Below are positions 13,734 to 20,694 of a DNA stretch of 23,376 bases, one piece after another. The notes beneath the pieces were generated by a model that saw only the letters and a program-made list of their open reading frames with translations, was not told where the DNA came from and searched no databases. This stretch comes from a virus. A program made the position numbers and the translations under genes. Position 1 is the stretch's first letter. Each line of letters starts with the position of its first letter. Location of the stretch: positions 1-23,376 of IMG/VR virus record IMGVR_UViG_3300042892_002440; one strand, given 5' to 3'.

Positions 13734-15103
13734 ACTTTTTCTCCTGCTTCAAAGTCACGGAATCTCAAGAACCTGGGGAATCGGAGACTGTAGGTTCCGT
13801 CTTGGTTTTGGGTGACTGCGTCCGCTTGGACTTCAACCAAGTGACCAAGTAACTGATCCCTACTGGCCCAATACTCATCGCGAAGAGCATCACTAAACCC
13901 ACTGCCAACATTAACACGAATTCTACGGTCATTATCATCTCCTTCACAGATTATAGCACCCAACCGGTTTTCGTTCCTACCAGTTCCTTGCTCAAATCCC
14001 ACAATAGTCAAATCTACTGAGATTGTGGGTTTCCATTTCATCCACGAGTCCGAACGTTTGCACTCATAAGGTGCGTCCAAACTCTTGATCATGATGCCTT
14101 CAAAGCCACCTTCCACAGCGGCCTCGGCATAGCGTTGCATGATGTCATGCCCTTCGGCTGTGTCTAGGTCCACATCCAAGCCAGGCATGATGCGCAGGCA
14201 TGCAGTTTCTTCCAGGCCAGGTCGGGCTGACTCTAGCCATTCTAACCGTTTGTGTTGCTGTGCATTCCAGTGGCCTTCTTGAAAGGCTTCAAGTGGGATG
14301 ATATCAAAAATGTGATATACCATGCCTGTGGTTTCGGCGTTTGATTTGCGATGTGCTTGGCGCATGAGTTGCTGAAAATTTTCACCCACAATCTCACCAT
14401 CCAACACATAATGCCCACCTGTGCCACGCCCGTATTGAAAGTGCTTGCGAACATCTTCAATGGCATCAGCGATCTGCGGAAAGTTCTCAAACTCTTTGCC
14501 ATTGCGACTGTACAGTGTGACATTGTCACCACTGACCACTGCCAACACACGCACCCCATCCAACTTGCACTCTAGGCGTTTGATACCTTTCATTTTCTTG
14601 GGATGGTCTGTTGAGTCTTGTGCCAACTGGCATGAGAATATGGGAATTTTATATTCAGTCTTGCCCACAACTTTGTTGATGGTCTTTTCTGAGATACCGC
14701 ATCGCAGGTCTTTGATCAACACACGACGGGCTAGATTGTTCCATTCTTCTGAGTCAAACTGCTGGCTCATTTTTTCAACTGCTTCTCTAGCACGATTGCC
14801 TGTGATGTATCTAGTGCGCAGGGCTTCTAGCATGGCCCAGAACTGTGTCCAAGGATTGGCACAACCAGTCAGCCCCTCAGTTTCAGGCACCTGGCGGATA
14901 CCAAACACATAGAACGGATTGTAGGCTTGGTAGCAATTGAACAAAAAACACTGCGCATCGGCACTGCCCAATTTTGCAGCCATTAGGGCTTTTTCAATCA
15001 CTTTCTCTTTGTGAATGCGACTGTCAGAGCTTTCTAGGTCTCGGATCCATCCTGCGGCCATTATGGCGTCAAACCTTGAGTGGCTGTAATCGGTTTCATT
15101 CAT
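13730..15103 (-). CDS. ATP-dependent DNA ligase (T4 gp30-like)
   Basis: A 457-residue ligase, near the size of T4 DNA ligase (487). The nucleotidyl lysine is Lys180 in CKLDGVR (KxDG motif I), with SRNGKEF at 199-205 (motif Ia/III region), LDGE at 234-237, EGIMIK at 335-340 (motif IV) and WMKWKP at 354-359 (motif V), followed by an OB-fold C-terminal domain. It seals nicks during phage replication and repair; uvsE in the same window would create nicks that need it. The start at 15103 lies 12 bases past the upstream stop; a better-spaced Shine-Dalgarno is not obvious. The last 170 bases also carry an out-of-frame ORF with a good ribosome site (separate entry). Confidence 0.95.
   Translation of the reverse strand: MNETDYSHSRFDAIMAAGWIRDLESSDSRIHKEKVIEKALMAAKLGSADAQCFLFNCYQAYNPFYVFGIRQVPETEGLTGCANPWTQFWAMLEALRTRYITGNRAREAVEKMSQQFDSEEWNNLARRVLIKDLRCGISEKTINKVVGKTEYKIPIFSCQLAQDSTDHPKKMKGIKRLECKLDGVRVLAVVSGDNVTLYSRNGKEFENFPQIADAIEDVRKHFQYGRGTGGHYVLDGEIVGENFQQLMRQAHRKSNAETTGMVYHIFDIIPLEAFQEGHWNAQQHKRLEWLESARPGLEETACLRIMPGLDVDLDTAEGHDIMQRYAEAAVEGGFEGIMIKSLDAPYECKRSDSWMKWKPTISVDLTIVGFEQGTGRNENRLGAIICEGDDNDRRIRVNVGSGFSDALRDEYWASRDQLLGHLVEVQADAVTQNQDGTYSLRFPRFLRFRDFEAGEKV
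13765..13932 (-). CDS. Possible out-of-frame membrane ORF nested in the ligase gene, 55 aa
   Basis: Same strand as the ligase but in a different frame, within its C-terminal coding region. AGGAG lies exactly six bases before the ATG at 13932. The product begins MTVEFVLMLAVGLVMLFAMS, continues hydrophobic to about residue 30, then has a basic WLKSKR and a polar tail rich in Ser, Thr and Pro, a typical single-helix inner-membrane layout. The Shine-Dalgarno overlaps ligase codons for an EGDDND stretch, so chance is a real possibility. If real it would be a small membrane protein made at the end of ligase translation. Confidence 0.33.
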   Translation of the reverse strand: MTVEFVLMLAVGLVMLFAMSIGPVGISYLVTWLKSKRTQSPKTKTEPTVSDSPGS

Positions 15104-15115
15104 ATACTTAACGCC

Positions 15116-15529
15116 TTACCAGGATGAGTTATAAAACACTTTCAAGCCCATGAACATTTCTGTTCTAGCGGCTTTGATAAACGCCAGGTCATGGTCGTAG
15201 TAGTGTTGATCTGAATTGTCACCAAAGAAGAATCCTGATGTAACAGGCAATTGACGCTTTTTAACATCGCGTTCAAGGGCATCCAAGTCCTCGGCAGTGA
15301 GTTCCATTTCTACGCCGTTGAACGAATCATATTTCAACTTCTTTTGTTCGGCTAATGTTTCCATCCAGCCATGCAGATTAGGATGCTTGCGCCAGTAGGC
15401 AATCTCACGTGGCTTGTTCACCTTTGTGTTTACATAATCCTTGGCGTCGTCGTTCCATTCGGCACCTTCATAATAGTCGCGTTGCTGGCCTTCACGGGTG
15501 GCCACATAAGCGTACATATCAAGACCCAT
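15116..15529 (-). CDS. Conserved phage protein beginning MGLDMYAY, 137 aa
   Basis: Start at 15529, with AAGGAG seven bases upstream; the longer frame above it belongs to the preceding gene's region. The opening MGLDMYAYVATREGQQRDYY is a pattern I know from many phage and prophage proteins of unknown function, usually followed by a WRKHPNLHGWM motif, which is also here. A charged helix (TAEDLDALERDVKKRQLP) is followed by FFFGDNSDQHYYDHDLAFIK. Soluble. It overlaps the end of the 55-aa gene upstream and leads into the ligase. Confidence 0.8.
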   Translation of the reverse strand: MGLDMYAYVATREGQQRDYYEGAEWNDDAKDYVNTKVNKPREIAYWRKHPNLHGWMETLAEQKKLKYDSFNGVEMELTAEDLDALERDVKKRQLPVTSGFFFGDNSDQHYYDHDLAFIKAARTEMFMGLKVFYNSSW

Positions 15530-15686
15530 AGTTTTCTCCTTGTTGATGACGGTATTCTCGTTTGAGCCAATATTTGTATTTGGCAAAATATTCAGACATT
15601 GGATAGGGCGGCATGCGGCCAGTCCATTCTTCTATTTCAAGGCAGTGAGCATACCAACGCTGATTTAACCAGCGTCGAAATGTCAT
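15519..15686 (-). CDS. Small basic aromatic protein, 55 aa
   Basis: A short gene in the gap between two larger ones. The ATG at 15686 overlaps the stop of the 94-aa gene (ATGA), and GGAGG lies just upstream. The product starts MTFRRWLNQRWYAHCLEIEE and ends KREYRHQQGENYGS; it is rich in Trp, Tyr and Arg, with one long amphipathic region. Its stop lies ten bases inside the next gene. The tight junctions on both sides and the strong ribosome site argue that it is real. No family recognised. Confidence 0.65.
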   Translation of the reverse strand: MTFRRWLNQRWYAHCLEIEEWTGRMPPYPMSEYFAKYKYWLKREYRHQQGENYGS

Positions 15687-15967
15687 GCTGCCTCCAACAT
15701 GTTAGCAGGCACACGCCACAAGCCTTGCGGAGTGCTCACTGTCACATACTTGATGGCAATCTTGCTCACAGTGCCTGACATGGTCATGCCACGTTTGGTG
15801 CTGTGAAACTTCACTGTGTCACCTTTGGCAAATTGGCGGATATTGTGTTTACGCAGGCTGGCCTTGGCAAATTGCACTGCACTGATGATGCTGTCAAGCT
15901 CAGTGTTTGAGAACTCACCAAACATGATTGCAGAGTTGACTTGCTGGATCTTGGACATTTGGGTCAT
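15683..15967 (-). CDS. Hypothetical protein, 94 aa
   Basis: Begins MTQMSKIQQVNSAIMFGEFS. The N-terminal half is helical (LDSIISAVQFAKASLRKHNI). The C-terminal half, KGDTVKFHSTKRGMTMSGTV followed by YVTVSTPQGLWRVPANML, reads like a small SH3/KOW-like barrel, the kind used for nucleic-acid or ribosome binding; this is a guess from pattern. AAAGGAG lies six bases before the ATG at 15967, inside a leader duplicated from the next gene upstream. A TTGACC/TATAAT promoter precedes it. Confidence 0.72.
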   Translation of the reverse strand: MTQMSKIQQVNSAIMFGEFSNTELDSIISAVQFAKASLRKHNIRQFAKGDTVKFHSTKRGMTMSGTVSKIAIKYVTVSTPQGLWRVPANMLEAA

Positions 15968-15971
15968 TCGG

Positions 15972-15995
15972 GGCTCCTTTGTTGCTTACTATGCC
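15972..15995 (-). repeat. 24-nt leader repeat, copy 1
   Basis: Identical over 24 bases to 16345-16368. It contains GCATAGTAAGC followed by AACAAAGGAGCC, that is the region from just below the -10 box through the Shine-Dalgarno. Confidence 0.9.
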
Positions 15996-15998
15996 TAA

Positions 15999-16027
15999 AT
16001 TATAACAGATTGGGAATTATTGGTCAA
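15999..16027 (-). promoter_or_regulatory. Sigma-70 promoter for the 94-aa gene and ligase operon
   Basis: TTGACC (16027-16022), 17-nt spacer, TATAAT (16004-15999). The TGA in the -35 box is the stop codon of the upstream 105-aa gene. Predicted start near 15992, leader about 25 nt. Confidence 0.82.
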
Positions 16028-16341
16028 GCCAATTCTAATTCTTTGGCAGGAAAACGGATCTGGCCTTCGTAGTCCAGTTGGCTTTGTTCAAACTCAGTAA
16101 GGTAGTCATCAGCCTCCACTGACCAGTCAATGATGTGCTCACGGAAGTACTCTGAGTCTGACTCAACTTTGGGACGAATCAAGTCCACAATCACGCCAGG
16201 TGCATAACGCAGAGGATCAAAATCACGGATCACATAGTCAGAACCGCCCTTGGCTTTCCAGTACTCAGGGCACTCACCTACACCGTCCCAATCATGGGCA
16301 CCGTAGTTTTCATAAACTTGGGTAGTGATCAGCAGTTTCAT
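16024..16341 (-). CDS. Hypothetical protein, 105 aa
   Basis: Start at 16341 with AAAGGAG upstream inside the repeated leader. The protein opens MKLLITTQVYENYGAHDWDG and continues ECPEYWKAKGGSDYVI, an opening I recall from phage proteins of unknown function. It is strongly acidic in its second half (VESDSEYFREHIIDW, DYLTEFEQSQLDYEG). Soluble, no domain recognised. Its stop codon forms part of the next promoter. It has its own near-consensus promoter embedded in the end of the micro-ORF above. Confidence 0.75.
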   Translation of the reverse strand: MKLLITTQVYENYGAHDWDGVGECPEYWKAKGGSDYVIRDFDPLRYAPGVIVDLIRPKVESDSEYFREHIIDWSVEADDYLTEFEQSQLDYEGQIRFPAKELELA

Positions 16342-16344
16342 TGT

Positions 16345-16368
16345 GGCTCCTTTGTTGCTTACTATGCC
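16345..16368 (-). repeat. 24-nt leader repeat, copy 2
   Basis: Same 24 bases as 15972-15995. In this copy the TAG within GCATAG is the stop codon of the 44-aa micro-ORF. Flanking -10 boxes are also alike, so a promoter-leader cassette appears duplicated. Confidence 0.9.
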
Positions 16369-16496
16369 ATAATTATAGCAAAATAGGCTTTTCTGGTCAA
16401 CCAAAATAATAACCCTACAATCACTAGGAGTTCTACTACTGTAAAATTAGTACGATAGTAGTAATCTAGTATTTTGCGTTGTATTTTGGTCCACAT
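16362..16496 (-). CDS. Micro-ORF, 44-aa single-helix membrane protein
   Basis: Starts at the ATG at 16496 (MWTKIQRKILDYYYRTN), with a hydrophobic helix FTVVELLVIVGLLFWL at about 18-33 flanked by basic residues (TRKAYF) and ending at TAG in the leader repeat. No Shine-Dalgarno. The A of the ATG is the predicted transcription start of a TTGACC/TATAAT promoter, the same geometry as uvsE, so it would be a leaderless message. The promoter of the next gene is written in its last codons (LT and II codons form the -35 and -10). The membrane layout and the shared geometry favour a real gene, but it could also be leader sequence. Confidence 0.5.
   Translation of the reverse strand: MWTKIQRKILDYYYRTNFTVVELLVIVGLLFWLTRKAYFAIIMA
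16372..16400 (-). promoter_or_regulatory. Sigma-70 promoter for the 105-aa gene
   Basis: TTGACC (16400-16395), 17-nt spacer, TATAAT (16377-16372), inside the 3' end of the micro-ORF. Predicted start near 16365. Confidence 0.82.
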
Positions 16497-16502
16497 GCCC
16501 TA

Positions 16503-16532
16503 ATTATAGCGGACAGTGCCTTTATTGGTCAA
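16503..16532 (-). promoter_or_regulatory. Sigma-70 promoter for the 44-aa micro-ORF
   Basis: TTGACC (16532-16527), 18-nt spacer, TATAAT (16508-16503). Predicted start falls on the ATG at 16496. It lies just below the stop of the 674-aa structural gene. Confidence 0.78.
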
Positions 16533-16550
16533 CCAGAGAAAATGTATACT

Positions 16551-18575
16551 TTAGTACACAGGAGTCACAGCAGGCACAGGAGTCACTGCTAACCGTGCCG
16601 CAGGAGTGGTGTTGACCCCTAATCCTGCCGCATTCAAAACTTGATTGTTTTGTCCTTCGCGCAAGGCACCCACTATGGCTTGGCCACCAATGATGCTGGT
16701 ATTGGCCACTTGTTCAAGAAAGTAAGCAGGACCACATGAACTGGTTTGAGTACCATAAATGGGCAATTGTTGCACAAAGCTCATTGTGCTGACCTTTTCA
16801 CCTGACTGGAGATTGGTGTAATCAATGCCAGCGGATGTTTGGTATGTTTTTTCTGTGCTGAGCACATTGGCAATGGCGGACCATGCTGTGTTTAATGTTG
16901 CGACATTGGACACGACTTGAGTGTTGGCGTTGTTGTAAATGTTAGTGATGTTGCCGTTAGCTCTGGTTATGTTGGCAACTACCACTGTGGCATTGGCTGC
17001 ACCAGCTATGGCTAGGTAGGCTGAATTAATGTTGGCAATGTTACTGGCATCTAGGGTCACAATATTGGCCATGGCTGAAGTGGCAATGGCCAGTTGTGCG
17101 GCAATGTTACTGTGATCAATTGCAGTACCAATTACATCACAAGTGGTTATAGTACCATCAGGTCCCGAGCCAGTGGCCATGTTACTGGAAAAATATGATG
17201 CTACAGAAGAATCAATGGCTGCGGTCTGAGCCTGGATCAATGGCAATCCAGCCATGGTACTGAGTCCAGCAATTGTCGTGGGCAACCAATAATCAGTGTT
17301 ATTGATGTTTATACCTGCAGGCACGTCTTGTTGAGCACGATAAAACACAGTGGCTGGATTTAACTGCGCCAATCCATTTACTGCCGGAGCATCGGCTACT
17401 AAATTGTCGGCCAGATAAAATGCATTGATATTCCACGGTGTTCGCGGTGCAGTATTAATTGTGGCAGCCAATGCAGGCAATGTAGCATTGGTAATGTTGG
17501 TAACTTGTTCAAGTGCCACTTGCACAGCTTTATTGGACACTGCCTGTGCTGGAGGAATCACTTTGCCTAAATCTTCACACCCATTGGGTGATGCTAGATA
17601 TGCTGATACGTTATCAGCTAGATTCATGTTCACACTGCCGTCGGCTCCGTATACCAAAACTGATCCTTCAGGTGTGGGAGTTTGTAATGTGGTATAACTA
17701 TAGGGGAATATCCTGGTTTGATCCAACAAGTCAGTCATGCTGTTAATGTCAGGTGTAGTAACTGCTAGTATACTTAACACCTGTTGCAATTCTGTGCCTG
17801 TAACATTGGCCATACCTTGATAGGCCAGGCGTTGCAATCGAAGATATTCGTTTTCTGAAACTGCATCCGGTCCGGCTAATAATGTTTGTATTTCTTTGGC
17901 TGTTAACCCTGCAGCCAGCAATGGTGTTTGTACAGGACTAAACACACCACCTACCATGTTGCCTTCTGCAGCCAGTTGCCGTAAAAGACCTGCAGGCGTG
18001 CCATACAAGCGAAGATCATTCAAGTTGGTTAAATTACCTTGATTGGTCATGTCTATGGCAAAGTTATCAAAATCTGGATTCACATCACTAATGCTATTTG
18101 TGGTCAAAGCATCCATATTAGTAAATGTAGGACCAAGATAGGTTTGTGCATTCACAGAAGAATTAATAAACTGATTGGTTGAGTTGATGTAACCTTGCAC
18201 AGCCATGAAGCCTTGCGCAAATCGGCCAACATCTCCATTACCTAAATAGTTGTTTCCAGTTTGTTGGATTAAGCCTGAAAACCCTGCAGGTACAGTGGAC
18301 ACAGGAGTAAGATTGGTAAAGGCAGCAGGAATGCTATCGCCTAATGCAGGAATGGTTGTGTTGCCAATGGTCAGCAATGATGTCAGGGTTGTTGCGTTAG
18401 CAAATGATGCGGCAGTATAGTTAGCCACTGCTGTGAGAAAATTTGGAATTGGTGAACCAGCATTGAATGATGCAATCGCAGTGGTCAATGCAGTGGGTAG
18501 TGGATCAATGCCAGTGTTATTCAACAAGGCCGAGGCTGCTGTTATTTGCAGTGGGGTTAGAATACCTTGTGCCAT
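16551..18575 (-). CDS. Probable virion structural protein, 674 aa
   Basis: A long protein very rich in Ala, Asn, Thr, Ile and Val and poor in Lys and Cys, starting MAQGILTPLQITAASALLNN. The second half holds degenerate helical or beta repeats of the type IANINSAYLAIAGAANATVV and ITRANGNITNIYNNANTQVV. The C terminus is low-complexity (RLAVTPVPAVTPVY). No enzyme motif and no clear signal peptide or membrane segment. The ATG shares a base with the PAAR stop (TAATG), so it is coupled to the spike-tip gene. In that context a baseplate, spike-associated or tail-tube-related role is likely; I recall similar proteins in aquatic T4-like phages annotated only as structural. No transcription terminator follows. 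Confidence 0.72.
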   Translation of the reverse strand: MAQGILTPLQITAASALLNNTGIDPLPTALTTAIASFNAGSPIPNFLTAVANYTAASFANATTLTSLLTIGNTTIPALGDSIPAAFTNLTPVSTVPAGFSGLIQQTGNNYLGNGDVGRFAQGFMAVQGYINSTNQFINSSVNAQTYLGPTFTNMDALTTNSISDVNPDFDNFAIDMTNQGNLTNLNDLRLYGTPAGLLRQLAAEGNMVGGVFSPVQTPLLAAGLTAKEIQTLLAGPDAVSENEYLRLQRLAYQGMANVTGTELQQVLSILAVTTPDINSMTDLLDQTRIFPYSYTTLQTPTPEGSVLVYGADGSVNMNLADNVSAYLASPNGCEDLGKVIPPAQAVSNKAVQVALEQVTNITNATLPALAATINTAPRTPWNINAFYLADNLVADAPAVNGLAQLNPATVFYRAQQDVPAGININNTDYWLPTTIAGLSTMAGLPLIQAQTAAIDSSVASYFSSNMATGSGPDGTITTCDVIGTAIDHSNIAAQLAIATSAMANIVTLDASNIANINSAYLAIAGAANATVVVANITRANGNITNIYNNANTQVVSNVATLNTAWSAIANVLSTEKTYQTSAGIDYTNLQSGEKVSTMSFVQQLPIYGTQTSSCGPAYFLEQVANTSIIGGQAIVGALREGQNNQVLNAAGLGVNTTPAARLAVTPVPAVTPVY

Positions 18576-18865
18576 TATGCTGCCACCCTAACGTTGTCTG
18601 ATCCACCAGATCTAGCATGTCCGCATGTGTCGCTGGCACCGGTGTAAACTATAGGAATGCCGCCAGCTCTAACTGAGCCTGACCCACCAGCTGTGACAGC
18701 TGAACAATGAATGGGCGGGGCTCGACGCTGACCGCAGGGTGGATGGGCACTTACAGAGTTGCCATCAACAATTACTGGTCGACCGTTGACTCGTACTGAC
18801 CCAACACCACCACTGGCCACGCCTCCTGCACCGTCTGCATCACCTACTCGTTGTACTGCTGGCAT
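18575..18865 (-). CDS. PAAR-repeat baseplate spike-tip protein (T4 gp5.4-like)
   Basis: A 96-residue Gly-rich protein with the PAAR pattern: MPAVQRVGDADGAGGVASGG, then VRVNGRPVIVDGNSVSAHPP, and repeats such as SGSVRAGGIPIVYTGASDTC. His and Cys residues (His38, Cys41, His49-Cys50 and a C-terminal DTCGHA) could hold the metal at the cone tip. PAAR proteins cap the membrane-piercing spike of contractile tails. The length is that of a one-domain tip protein. It lies one base below the Sm-like gene and overlaps the structural gene, giving one late-type module placed directly after nucleotide-metabolism genes. Confidence 0.87.
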   Translation of the reverse strand: MPAVQRVGDADGAGGVASGGVGSVRVNGRPVIVDGNSVSAHPPCGQRRAPPIHCSAVTAGGSGSVRAGGIPIVYTGASDTCGHARSGGSDNVRVAA

Positions 18866-18866
18866 T

Positions 18867-19160
18867 TTATCCCACTAAAATTCGCTTTTCTGGCACCTTG
18901 ATGCCTGTGGTTGCTTCGATGTATTTCATACGCACATTTTCATCCGTCAATGAATGAATAGCAACACAATTCATATTTAGCCGGGGATTTTTGTCAGGAT
19001 CTGCGGTAAACATCGATGGTACAAGTCCCATGCCTTGAGGGCCAGGAGCCACACTTACAGGGTCTTGTAGCATGGCAAACCCTTCGCCAGCGTCCACAAC
19101 TTTGGCAATCATTTCCTCGCCAGAGTTCAGTTTGAATGTGTAAACTTTTCCAATTTCCAT
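18867..19160 (-). CDS. Sm-like (LSm-type) phage protein, 97 aa
   Basis: Begins MEIGKVYTFKLNSGEEMIAK and continues VVDAGEGFAMLQDPVSVAPG, the strand pattern and spacing of an Sm1-like segment (LxSGEExxAKVV...LxDPVxV), followed by VPSMFTADPDKNP and a C-terminal MKYIEATTGIKVPEK. From memory, proteins with this pattern are frequent in T4-like cyanophages and related aquatic phages, sometimes named Hfq- or LSm-like. An RNA-binding ring is the expected form but has not been shown for this protein. The ATG shares a base with the glutaredoxin stop. Confidence 0.72.
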   Translation of the reverse strand: MEIGKVYTFKLNSGEEMIAKVVDAGEGFAMLQDPVSVAPGPQGMGLVPSMFTADPDKNPRLNMNCVAIHSLTDENVRMKYIEATTGIKVPEKRILVG

Positions 19161-19390
19161 TATTTGCTTTCTGTTAGTTTTGTTCTGAGTTCAGTGAACC
19201 CGCCTACCAGTTGATCATCTAAAAAGATCTGTGGTACTGTGCGAGCATTTGGTACTGCTTCTAATAGTTGTTCTCGTGTCCAACCATGCATGATATTGCG
19301 TTCTTCAAATTCAATGTTGCGTGATTTCAACAACGCCTTGGCTTGGTCGCAGTAAGGGCATTGGTCTTTTGACCATACAATTGCTTTCAT
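19160..19390 (-). CDS. Glutaredoxin
   Basis: A 76-residue thioredoxin-fold protein with the dithiol site CPYC at about 11-14 (SKDQCPYCDQAKALL), the cis-proline TVPQIFLDD at 52-60 and GGFTEL at 63-68. It reduces disulfides, with ribonucleotide reductase as the obvious partner: nrdB lies upstream in the same unit and NrdA ends in a CxxC-type redox tail. Length and motifs are those of a compact phage glutaredoxin (compare T4 NrdC). The ATG overlaps the preceding small gene (ATGA). Confidence 0.93.
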   Translation of the reverse strand: MKAIVWSKDQCPYCDQAKALLKSRNIEFEERNIMHGWTREQLLEAVPNARTVPQIFLDDQLVGGFTELRTKLTESK

Positions 19391-19596
19391 TTTTGTTTTC
19401 CTTTTAGTCTATAAATGGTGTGTTCGTGACGGTGATTCCAGATTATAATCTCTACTGGGTCTCCGGGTCCTGTGATAAATCTAGTGCCACAAACATGACG
19501 GCCCCATATCCATCTACCACTGAGATCACAACGACGTGGGATCAATGCAAATGTTTCTCGCCATTGGACTCGTTTGTAATGCCATTCGTCTATCAT
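19387..19596 (-). CDS. Small conserved protein between nrdB and glutaredoxin, 69 aa
   Basis: Begins MIDEWHYKRVQWRETFALIP, then RRCDLSGRWIWGRHVCGTRF, rich in Trp, Arg and His. I recall nearly identical small ORFs beside nrdB in T4-like aquatic phages. It overlaps nrdB at its start and glutaredoxin at its end, both by four bases, which argues for a fixed functional partnership. No domain assigned. Confidence 0.72.
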   Translation of the reverse strand: MIDEWHYKRVQWRETFALIPRRCDLSGRWIWGRHVCGTRFITGPGDPVEIIIWNHRHEHTIYRLKGKQK

Positions 19597-20693
19597 AGGT
19601 TGGGTAATTCGTCGTAGTCAATGGCATCACTCATGACGCCAATAACATAGTTGGTTGATTCGTTTTCCTGCAAGGCAGTTTGTTTCTTGCTGGTGTCCAC
19701 ATGCTTGTTGAACCATGGAATGGGTGTGGAGCGTGGTGCTGGTTCTAGATACTTGATGCCAATTTCTTTCAGAGCATTGGCCGCTGTATAATCCACAAAG
19801 TCTTTTAGGATCTGTGCATTGAGTCCAATCACCGGACCTCGGTTGAACAGGTAGTCTGCCCACTCTTTTTCTTCACGGATCACATCCAAGTACAGTTGAT
19901 ACACTTCAGCTTCACACTCTGCCTTGGCCTGAGCAAAGCGCGGATCTTCTTTGACCACTTGATTGATAATCCAAGCGGTCCATTCCTTGTGCAGGATTTC
20001 ATCTTGCAAGATCAACTGAATGATGTTGCCATTGCCAATGAAGATCTTGTTTTCTACCATGGCCAAGCTGGTGGCAAATGAGACCATGAAGCGGAATGCT
20101 TCTAACGCATAACTGGCATTGAGTGCCAACCAAATAGATTTGACGTGTGCATGATCCTTCACAGGAACTTCTAGTTCTTTTTCGCAATTGACCATGTGCA
20201 AGTGATCGTAATATCGGCCCACGCTTGACGCCATGTCCACAATCTCTTTGGTGTCGTGGATGGTGTTGAACACATCCTTAGGAACATTATAGATGTTGCG
20301 AATGATGTGGCTGTAACTGCGGCTGTGAATGTTGGTTTCAAAGAAACTCCAGTTGTACATTAACGCTTCCAGTTCAGGAATGCTTACTACAGGAGTAAAC
20401 ACCTGTGCTGGCCCACGACCTTGCAAGCTGTCCAGTGCAGTTTGACGCAAGAGATTGCTAGTGAAGATGTGTTTAACTGTGTCACTAGCTTCTTTAAAGT
20501 CGTTGGCATCTTTGCTTAATGAAATTTCTTCTGGAACCCAAAAGAAACCGCGAGCCTCTTGTTCGTACTTGGCCAGTTTGTTGTATTTGACTTCTTCAAA
20601 TCGCTGAATGGTCACAGGACCTGCTGGGTCCAAGAACATCTTGCGATTGAGATAGTCTGTTTTGGTTGATAAGTTGTATTGTGCTTGACTCAT
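19593..20693 (-). CDS. nrdB: Ribonucleotide reductase beta subunit, class Ia-type
   Basis: A 366-residue NrdB, which holds the diiron-tyrosyl radical that starts ribonucleotide reduction with NrdA. Ligand set by comparison with E. coli: Asp in TALDSLQGR, Glu in SFFETNIH, His in the same motif, Glu in MVENKIF, and Glu and His in LQDEILH. The radical Tyr is that of HSRSYSH. The Glu to His spacing in FFETNIH is one residue longer than in E. coli FSETIH. I use the ATG at 20693 (MSQAQYNLSTKTDY), with AGGA nine bases upstream, rather than one seven codons earlier that overlaps the aldolase gene. The C terminus (SDAIDYDELPNL) is the acidic tail that binds the large subunit. Confidence 0.95.
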   Translation of the reverse strand: MSQAQYNLSTKTDYLNRKMFLDPAGPVTIQRFEEVKYNKLAKYEQEARGFFWVPEEISLSKDANDFKEASDTVKHIFTSNLLRQTALDSLQGRGPAQVFTPVVSIPELEALMYNWSFFETNIHSRSYSHIIRNIYNVPKDVFNTIHDTKEIVDMASSVGRYYDHLHMVNCEKELEVPVKDHAHVKSIWLALNASYALEAFRFMVSFATSLAMVENKIFIGNGNIIQLILQDEILHKEWTAWIINQVVKEDPRFAQAKAECEAEVYQLYLDVIREEKEWADYLFNRGPVIGLNAQILKDFVDYTAANALKEIGIKYLEPAPRSTPIPWFNKHVDTSKKQTALQENESTNYVIGVMSDAIDYDELPNL

Positions 20694-20694
20694 T

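Noticed and set aside
14445-14912. 155-aa plus-strand ORF opposite the ligase
   Set aside because: The long open frame mirrors the ligase codon pattern. The ligase motifs are all intact on the minus strand, so this is a shadow.
16560-17100. CRISPR-like or tandem DNA repeats in the structural gene
   Set aside because: The similar words (GTGTTGG, TTGGCAAT) are irregular in spacing and sequence and follow from repeated Asn/Ala/Ile codons, not from an array.
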